From: Echinicola pacifica DSM 19836
GTDB taxonomy: Bacteria > Bacteroidota > Bacteroidia > Cytophagales > Cyclobacteriaceae
Reading direction: 5' to 3'
DNA: 64,000 nucleotides
Assembly: GCF_000373245.1 (NCBI RefSeq)
Contig: NZ_KB890739.1
Location: 286,441 to 350,440 of the forward strand
Both the position numbers and the translations under genes were made by a program. This document shows, one piece after another, positions 58,101 to 64,000 of this stretch (position 1 is the stretch's first letter; the number at the start of each line of letters is the position of its first letter). The notes under the pieces are model-generated. The model had not been told where the DNA came from. It ran no database searches and was given only the letters and a program-made list of their open reading frames with translations.

Positions 58101-58967
58101 ATGAAAAAAATATTTTTGCCTTTGGCAATCGTTGCTTGTATGTCCGTCGCTTGTTCTTCTTCGGATAACAAAACCGCTGTGGAAGAACCCCTTGCAGATG
58201 TTTCCGGTCAATGGAAATCCTTATTTAATGGAAAGGATATGGACCATTGGAAGATAAAAATTGCCAAGCATGAGCTGGATGAAAACTATGGAAATACCTT
58301 CCGTGTGGAGGATGGAATGCTGAAAGTTCGGTACGATGAATACACCGATTTTGATAAGCAGTATGGACATATCTTTTATGATGAATCATTTTCGGCCTAT
58401 CTACTTCATTTGGAATACCGCTTTGTGGGTGATCAGGCGCCTGCCGGAGAAGGCTGGGCACTGCGTAATAGTGGAGCGATGCTTCATGGCCAGGATCCGC
58501 GTACCATGCTGAAAGATCAGAATTTCCCGATCTCCATCGAAGGGCAGTTGCTCGGTGGTGATGGTGAGCATGATCGTACCACCTCTAATCTCTGCACGCC
58601 AGGGACGAATGTGGTGATGGAAGGAGAGCTGTTTACGCCTCATTGTGTGAAATCCACTTCCAAGACCTATCATGGAGAACAATGGGTGTCGGCAGATTTC
58701 TTAGTTCTAGCGGATTCAGTAGTTCAGCATATCGTGGAGGGTGATACTGTTTTGACGTATTATTCCCCTCAGATCGGCGGCGGCAATGTGGATCCTGTGG
58801 ATCCAGCGATTAAGCAAGATGGCAAAATGCTTACCGAAGGATTTATCTCCTTGCAAAGCGAAAGTCATCCGATAGATTTTAGAAAAGTGGAGATTTTCGA
58901 TCTTGCACCTTATATGAAGGATAAAAATGAACTTAAAAAGGTCCTTCAGCAGCTACGAGAAAGGTAA
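58101..58967 (+). CDS. DUF1080 (3-keto-disaccharide hydrolase-like) lipoprotein
   Basis: The 288-residue lipoprotein (Cys18, MSVAC) consists of one concanavalin-like beta-sandwich of the DUF1080 group: the pattern begins at WKSLFNGKDMDHWKI and ends with ISLQSESHPIDFRKVEI. Characterised DUF1080 members hydrolyse 3-keto-glycosides; whether this one does is unknown. It is the only plus-strand gene among minus-strand neighbours and has a long leader. Confidence 0.85.
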   Translation: MKKIFLPLAIVACMSVACSSSDNKTAVEEPLADVSGQWKSLFNGKDMDHWKIKIAKHELDENYGNTFRVEDGMLKVRYDEYTDFDKQYGHIFYDESFSAYLLHLEYRFVGDQAPAGEGWALRNSGAMLHGQDPRTMLKDQNFPISIEGQLLGGDGEHDRTTSNLCTPGTNVVMEGELFTPHCVKSTSKTYHGEQWVSADFLVLADSVVQHIVEGDTVLTYYSPQIGGGNVDPVDPAIKQDGKMLTEGFISLQSESHPIDFRKVEIFDLAPYMKDKNELKKVLQQLRER

Positions 58968-59073
58968 AATACTATTGTAAAAAAACATATGCTAGCAAGT
59001 AGCATTTATAAATCATTCATTCTCCTACTATGGGAATGAAAGAAAAATAGCACAAAACTACAGTAACGAAGTT

Positions 59074-59108
59074 TCAGTCTGGCAGTAGGAATCCTGCTGC
59101 CAGACTGA
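59074..59108. repeat. Long inverted repeat between convergent genes
   Basis: A 16-bp stem with one G-T pair (59074-59089 with 59093-59108), three-base loop, GC-rich. No T run on either side. It is 8 bases from the stop of the minus-strand small gene and could end transcription or protect RNA ends. Confidence 0.6.
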
Positions 59109-59115
59109 GATTATA

Positions 59116-59376
59116 TCAACGTCTCTGGTTTTGTGCTTCTTTTTTTATCTTATCTTTTTGAGGCTTTTTATAGAAAAAATACCAAGCCAAACCAAGAACA
59201 AGGACCACTAAAGGTAGTACGATATAGATAATTACCTCCGCACTGTCATTGGTGTTAATACCCGAATCTTCCACCATTGGAGTTCCCTTTGGGAGCTGAC
59301 CAAAAGCCTGAGTAGCAGATACAATTACACCCCAAATAGACAAATAGATCGACTTAAAATTGATTAGTGGTTTCAT
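59116..59376 (-). CDS. Small exported protein with one membrane helix, unknown function
   Basis: No family is recognised. The 86-residue product has a signal-like N-terminal helix (about residues 8-28, ending AFGQ), a short polar stretch (PKGTPMVEDSGINTNDSA), a strong membrane helix near residues 47-67, and a very basic C-terminus. The ATG at 59376 (start KPLINFKSIYL) is chosen; a second ATG nine bases upstream is also possible. It lies 173 bases after the DUF2264 gene stop on the same strand and might be co-transcribed with the glycan genes. Confidence 0.55.
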   Translation of the reverse strand: MKPLINFKSIYLSIWGVIVSATQAFGQLPKGTPMVEDSGINTNDSAEVIIYIVLPLVVLVLGLAWYFFYKKPQKDKIKKEAQNQRR

Positions 59377-59558
59377 GATAAACAATGGTTTTGTATTAGC
59401 TGGTTTTTATCCTTAAAAGATATAACTAAGTTGGTTTCGCTAAACTTAAACCTCTAATAGTTATATATTAGACTATTTAGCAAAAGCGATACCAGTTTTG
59501 GCAATCGCTGAATAAAACCATGTTTTTTTTACCATAAAACTAGTTTTTATTACTCAAT

Positions 59559-60812
59559 TTAGAAAGAAATCGCATGATCGGCGGGCACGGTGACTCCTGC
59601 CCAGGCCTTCTTAGCCGTCCAATCTTCCGCCTCATTGGTCCAGAAAGCGTGCGTTTCGGGTAAGCCTAATGGCAAAAATCCCAAAGTGCATAGATACAGA
59701 CTTCCGGTAGAGATATAGCGATCACCCATTTCTGGTTGATGTCCACAAAATCCAATCTGAAGCCAGCCATTTTCATCGTAGGTTCCGGGAGCTTCAAATT
59801 GTCTATTGATGATAGCTCCTAAGGCTGCCCGTACCTGGCCACGGCTTACATGCTCCGGTAAGCTGTCTTGCAGGGCCACTTCCGCCAAAGGCTGAAAGGC
59901 GCCCACTCTATAGGTAATCGATCTGCCAATAGGTGGGTAAGTGCCTTCAGGAGAGATAAGTCGCTCCTGCTGTTCGGCAAATCGAATCATCCTTTTCTGA
60001 ACTTTCTCGTATAATTCCTGGTAGCTTTTCCTTTTCTCAGCCGCAATCTTCAAAATCTGCTGCATCATTGGCTGGATCACGTAGCCATTATAGTAGTCCA
60101 TATGGAAATCTTTCCCATCTCCATACCATCCATCTCCCACGTACCATTCATCATGTTTCTTTACAGCAAAATCAATTCGCATAAAATCACCCTGATCACC
60201 TGCAAAGAATAAAAAAGCATCCAGCATGGCACCGAAAAGCAGCCAGTTGTTATAATAAGGAGGAATGGCCTCTTTTTGATTTTTGATCTCTTGGATAAAT
60301 TGCTGCTTTACCTTATCAGGGAGTGGTGCCCACAGGGCTTCTGGAGCGCGCATAATCCCATGCACCAAAAAGGCCCCATCCACCAGTGGCTGGGCGCCTT
60401 TGGTCCAGTTGAGGTAATCGGGAGAATCAGGATTCACGCCTGCGGCAATGCTCAGTCGCGCTTTTTCTGCCAATTCTTTACGCATTTCACCTTCCTTAGT
60501 ATCCTGCTCGGGAAGGTTTAGCCAAGGGGCCAGCCCCGCCAAAGTCCTGCCAAGAGCCTCCAGATGGGTCACGTCTTTTCTGCCTCCATAAGGATCGGAA
60601 GGCGTCTCCACGGGCATGGTGGAGATGAGTTTTTCCTCGCTCATTGCGGTGAGCACCGGGTAAGCGATTTTATATAAGGTATTGGCCCAGTATTCCCTTT
60701 GGTCTGAGCGGAGGGCTTTGCTGCTACTTTCCTCAGCCCGTAAGGTATGCGGGACAAGACTACCTATCGCTCCCATGGCGGGAATGAATTTTACAAATGA
60801 TCTTCTATTCAT
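59559..60812 (-). CDS. DUF2264 domain protein, Tat-type signal
   Basis: The 417-residue product begins with a twin-arginine signal (NRRSFVKFIP), so it should be exported folded through Tat. The remainder is the alpha-barrel-like DUF2264 domain with conserved WLLFGAM and DGWYGDG segments. Members are suspected glycoside hydrolase or lyase-like enzymes; the reaction is not known. The start is 12 bases after the stop of the GH20 gene, so they form one operon. Confidence 0.85.
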   Translation of the reverse strand: MNRRSFVKFIPAMGAIGSLVPHTLRAEESSSKALRSDQREYWANTLYKIAYPVLTAMSEEKLISTMPVETPSDPYGGRKDVTHLEALGRTLAGLAPWLNLPEQDTKEGEMRKELAEKARLSIAAGVNPDSPDYLNWTKGAQPLVDGAFLVHGIMRAPEALWAPLPDKVKQQFIQEIKNQKEAIPPYYNNWLLFGAMLDAFLFFAGDQGDFMRIDFAVKKHDEWYVGDGWYGDGKDFHMDYYNGYVIQPMMQQILKIAAEKRKSYQELYEKVQKRMIRFAEQQERLISPEGTYPPIGRSITYRVGAFQPLAEVALQDSLPEHVSRGQVRAALGAIINRQFEAPGTYDENGWLQIGFCGHQPEMGDRYISTGSLYLCTLGFLPLGLPETHAFWTNEAEDWTAKKAWAGVTVPADHAISF

Positions 60813-60824
60813 GCTAAGTGTTTT

Positions 60825-62426
60825 TTAAGGTTTGAATACTGGTTCGGGTGTTGATGCAGGGTCTTTTGGGTCAAAGTAATATAAATCTGCTCGTTCATAT
60901 AGAAGGGTGTGTCCGGATAGTCGGATTAGGAATTCCTCATAATTTCGCTGAGGTACTGCGGTCCATGCCGCCTCGGCCATAGCCGCAATCCTCGGGAAAG
61001 TGAGGTAATCCAAGCGCTCTTCATTATGCACGGTCTCTGTCCATAGATTGGCTTGCAAGCCTTTGATGAGGTGTTGCTGTGACTTGGCGATTCCTAACTT
61101 CTCCATACTGAAGGCATAAACTTGCTCTAAAGGGCTGAAGGCTCCCGCCCATTTTCTGCCATATTGGTCCTGCTCCTGCTGGACAAAATCAAAATACAAG
61201 GGGATCCTTGGGCAGAGAATAGTGGGGATATTATTGTCCAGTACCAATTGCAGCTGTTTGGGCTGATCATGTCGCCACCACATGAGGAGGGTCTTATCAG
61301 ACGGTAAACCAGCATCAGCCATCTCATCCCAAGCCAGTAGGGTACTATTCATTGCAAATAATGAGTCTGCCATGCGCTGCATAAAGTAGTTTTCTACCGC
61401 CTTCAGGTTGGGGAGTGATTCTCGTTGCATCAGGGACTTTACCTCTGGGTCTGACTTCCATCCCTCATTGCCAAAACTCACCTCATCACCACCTAAGTGG
61501 ATCATACCTGAGGTGAATAAGCTGTTTACTTCTTTGAGAATAGTGGTCAGATACTGGTAAGTCCCTTCCTTGGCGGGGTGAAAAGTGAATTCGGGGTATT
61601 TCTCGGAGCCTCCACCGCTATATTCGGGGTAGGCCATATTGGCGGCAGTCGCATGGCCAGGCATATCTATTTCTGGGATAATGGTGATCTTACGCTCCGC
61701 CGCATAGCGTACGATTTCCTTGATGTCTTCTTGAGAATAATATTCTGAATCCAAATTAGGATTGGATTGGTTGCCGATTCCGCCTACCAGGGCTAGCCGG
61801 GGATACTCCTTGATCTCAATCCTCCAGCCAGGAGCATCAGTGAGATGCCAGTGGAAGGTGTTGAGCTTATAGAATGCCATCCAGTCAAGCAGTTTCTTGA
61901 CGGTTTCTTTGCCAAAGAAGTGACGGGATTCGTCCAGCATATACCCTCTCCATCCAAATAAAGCTGCATCCTGAAGGGTCCAGCAGAGAATATTGATTTT
62001 CCCCTCTTCGACAGCACTAGCCTCTGCAAGCTGTAGGACAGAAATCAATCCATGAAATATTCCTTCCTCTTTGGCAGCAGAAATAATGATTTGATTAGGT
62101 TGGATTTGGAGGCTATACCCCTCTGTCTGATTAGGGTCTAGCTGAAGTAGAATGTCGGATTGAGAATCCTTGCCACGACTGATCGTCATCCCTTTTCGGC
62201 GAAGTAGCTCAGTTTGGAAGTAATAAAGTTCGTCCGTCAGCGCTTCATCTGTCGTGAAGATGGTGCTCGCATCAGTCAGAGAAAAAGTGCCATTATTGAG
62301 CTCAAAGCTTGCTGGAAAGGGAATAATTTGGGGTTGGATCTGAGCTATAGCCATGGTGCTAGACCAAAAAAATGCTATGACAATCAGTATTTTAAAGGGC
62401 TTATGGTTAACAGGGGCTGGATGCAT
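60825..62426 (-). CDS. Beta-N-acetylhexosaminidase, glycoside hydrolase family 20
   Basis: It removes terminal beta-GlcNAc or GalNAc using substrate assistance. The 533-residue exported protein (signal peptide to about residue 29) has the GH20b helper domain (residues 32-150) and a TIM barrel with the catalytic pair Asp314-Glu315 in HLGGDEVSF; the LDESRHF and MPGHATA motifs are also present. It is first in an operon with the DUF2264 gene and lies behind the GH88 terminator. Confidence 0.94.
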   Translation of the reverse strand: MHPAPVNHKPFKILIVIAFFWSSTMAIAQIQPQIIPFPASFELNNGTFSLTDASTIFTTDEALTDELYYFQTELLRRKGMTISRGKDSQSDILLQLDPNQTEGYSLQIQPNQIIISAAKEEGIFHGLISVLQLAEASAVEEGKINILCWTLQDAALFGWRGYMLDESRHFFGKETVKKLLDWMAFYKLNTFHWHLTDAPGWRIEIKEYPRLALVGGIGNQSNPNLDSEYYSQEDIKEIVRYAAERKITIIPEIDMPGHATAANMAYPEYSGGGSEKYPEFTFHPAKEGTYQYLTTILKEVNSLFTSGMIHLGGDEVSFGNEGWKSDPEVKSLMQRESLPNLKAVENYFMQRMADSLFAMNSTLLAWDEMADAGLPSDKTLLMWWRHDQPKQLQLVLDNNIPTILCPRIPLYFDFVQQEQDQYGRKWAGAFSPLEQVYAFSMEKLGIAKSQQHLIKGLQANLWTETVHNEERLDYLTFPRIAAMAEAAWTAVPQRNYEEFLIRLSGHTLLYERADLYYFDPKDPASTPEPVFKP

Positions 62427-62457
62427 AATGGATATTAGAATAAGAGGTGAAAATATA

Positions 62458-62485
62458 AAAAAGGGCCAGGTAAAACCCAGCCCTT
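62458..62485 (-). terminator. Intrinsic terminator of the GH88 gene
   Basis: On the minus strand a stem (62480-62485 with 62461-62466, extended by an inner pair) is followed by a T run. It lies about 58 bases past the GH88 stop codon. Confidence 0.7.
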
Positions 62486-62543
62486 AAATCATAAGAATTA
62501 GGAGGTGACACTTTCGTAGTCAATCGGCCAGGAAGCTATTCGC

Positions 62544-63776
62544 TTATTTGCCTAGGTCCCATTCTTTGTATCTTTTTAAGGCTTCTATATAATAGTAGTC
62601 CGCATAGGTCAATGGGACGTCCACCTCGGACTTATGAGGAAGAGAGCCCACACTGTGCTTTAGGATAAACCCACCATTGTCGCCTTTAGCGGCAGTGTAT
62701 TTGTCAGAAGCGAGGCTGACGATCATTGTCTCAGCATCTGCGAGGTATTTTTTGGCCTTATCGGTATCCTTCACATATTTGGATAGCTCCAATAATGCGG
62801 AAGCATTGATGGCCGCGGCTGAGGCATCTCTGTAGGTAGAGTCAGAAGGGCCGTCGTTGAAGTCCCAATAAGGAACCATGTCAGCAGGTAGATTAGAGTG
62901 ACCGAGGATGAAGTCGGCGATTTTTACAGCCTGATCGAGGTAAGCCTGATCTTTGGTCTCTCTGTACATTACCGTAAAGCCATAGAGTCCCCAGGATTGA
63001 CCTCTCGCCCAGGCTGACTCATCAGCCATGCCTTGATGTGTTCTCTTCTCGACCACAGAGCCATCTGCAGGGTCATAGTCGATCACGTGAAAGGAGCTAT
63101 TGTCCTCACGGAAGTGATTAGCAATCGTGCTATCCGCATGAGCTAGGTTGATGTCGATATATCGGTCATCGCCTCCCGCTTCAGCTGCCCAGAATAGGAA
63201 CTCTAGGTTCATCATATTGTCAATGATCACTGGATATTTCCACTTGCCATGATCCCAGGACTTGATCAGTCCCACTTCCTCATGAAATCGCGTCGCCAGA
63301 GATTCAGCACCCTTAAGCATGATGTCTTTATATTGCTCATTGCCGGTGATGCGGTAGGCATTGCCGAAGCTGCAATAAAGCATGAATCCCAAATCATGGG
63401 TTCCTTCGTTATTCTTTTCCTTTTCTAAAATCGTAAGTTTCTGCTCCGCCAATTGTAGTAAGGAGGAATCACCAGACATTTCAAAAAGATAAAGGAGCGT
63501 TCCCGGGTAAAAACCCGAGGTCCACCAGCCCGTACCGGAGGTTACTAGTTGCCCGTTTTCGAAAGTTCTAGGAAGCTTGTCCTCAGGAGTATGCTCGCTA
63601 AGAAACTTATATTGAGCTACGGCCTTATCAATTTCTGTTTGAATAAACTCATCGGTGATTTTGTTTTCAGCGACCGTTTGTTCGGTTTGAGTATCATTGG
63701 CGGGCTCGGATTTGCACGCACCAAAAGCTAGAAATATAGGGATTAAAAGTCCGAATTGGTAAAAGCTGTTTTTCAT
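62544..63776 (-). CDS. Unsaturated glucuronyl hydrolase, glycoside hydrolase family 88
   Basis: GH88 enzymes hydrate and open the 4,5-unsaturated uronic acid left by polysaccharide lyases. The 410-residue lipoprotein (Cys21, AFGAC) is an alpha/alpha barrel; the catalytic Asp128 (HDLGF) and Asp186 (DNMMN) match the two Asp residues of the Bacillus enzyme, and RGQSWGLYGF is conserved. A lyase gene is expected nearby but none is visible in the window. It is followed by a terminator. Confidence 0.93.
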   Translation of the reverse strand: MKNSFYQFGLLIPIFLAFGACKSEPANDTQTEQTVAENKITDEFIQTEIDKAVAQYKFLSEHTPEDKLPRTFENGQLVTSGTGWWTSGFYPGTLLYLFEMSGDSSLLQLAEQKLTILEKEKNNEGTHDLGFMLYCSFGNAYRITGNEQYKDIMLKGAESLATRFHEEVGLIKSWDHGKWKYPVIIDNMMNLEFLFWAAEAGGDDRYIDINLAHADSTIANHFREDNSSFHVIDYDPADGSVVEKRTHQGMADESAWARGQSWGLYGFTVMYRETKDQAYLDQAVKIADFILGHSNLPADMVPYWDFNDGPSDSTYRDASAAAINASALLELSKYVKDTDKAKKYLADAETMIVSLASDKYTAAKGDNGGFILKHSVGSLPHKSEVDVPLTYADYYYIEALKRYKEWDLGK

Positions 63777-64000
63777 AAGTTAGATAGTTTGATATCAGGA
63801 TAAATTGTTTGGGAGGAATTGAATTTTTGCAAAATGTTTCCTTCATAGGTGGAACAATCGGCTAAACAAGTACCTAAATTTACAATTTATTTTTAAAACT
63901 ATTCTGAATATTTGTTTTGTTTTCAAATCCTCAATACTTATGTTGTGTTGTTATTTTTTGTTATATACTTATATATTAGTGTATAAAACTTTCTTTTTAT
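63777..64000. other. AT-rich upstream region at the window end
   Basis: It holds the presumed promoter of the GH88 gene, but no TAnnTTTG box is clear on the minus strand. No coding frame. Confidence 0.4.

Overview
The window reads as chromosome of a Bacteroidota bacterium, most likely of the order Cytophagales (Cyclobacteriaceae-like). The signs are an alternative complex III plus aa3-type oxidase operon, SusC/SusD pairs, a type IX secretion tail, lipoprotein-rich glycan hydrolases, the long form of IspG, and several promoter candidates of the Bacteroidota type (TTG / TAnnTTTG). Genus-level placement is inference. I found no rRNA, tRNA, insertion sequence, phage gene or CRISPR array.

Bases 1-11511 hold a respiratory block on the plus strand: the end of actC, then actD, actE, actF (alternative complex III), coxB and coxA (A1-type heme-copper oxidase without a cytochrome c domain on subunit II), ctaA and ctaB (heme A synthesis), two subunit III-like genes, a subunit IV, then after a strong terminator a SCO-type copper chaperone, a DUF420 membrane protein and an 81-residue secreted or membrane protein with a CAMC motif. 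Many of these genes overlap by 1 to 20 bases, which suggests translational coupling. The block makes quinol:cytochrome c reductase, terminal oxidase and their assembly factors together.

Bases 11595-26234 hold a very large sensor histidine kinase without an adjacent regulator, a 1,169-residue outer-membrane-type protein, a GHL10-like lipoprotein, a small orphan lipoprotein, an SDR and ispG pair, a tiny membrane protein, a YjbR-like protein and an ABC ATPase without a permease. Bases 26497-41226 are mostly housekeeping: a SlyD-like prolyl isomerase, leuS, an outer-membrane protein, an MscS channel, a GNAT-nitrilase fusion, kdsC and kdsA (KDO for LPS), three L,D-transpeptidase-type genes in a row, and a QueD-like plus FolE pterin pair preceded by a structured leader.

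Bases 41669-63776 form a glycan-use region: SusC, SusD, a fasciclin-domain lipoprotein and a DUF5007-like lipoprotein in one minus-strand operon; a divergent GH2 beta-galactosidase with a DUF3472-type lipoprotein; then a PNGase F-like enzyme with a type IX tail, a sulfatase, a DUF1080 lipoprotein, a small membrane protein, a DUF2264 protein, a GH20 hexosaminidase and a GH88 unsaturated uronyl hydrolase. Taken together they suggest use of a sulfated, amino-sugar- and uronic-acid-containing glycan or glycoprotein, with N-glycan release at the start. The substrate is inferred from the enzyme set only. A 1.23-kb gene-free region with several dyad symmetries separates the susC operon from the GH2 gene, and no regulator gene of the region lies inside the window.
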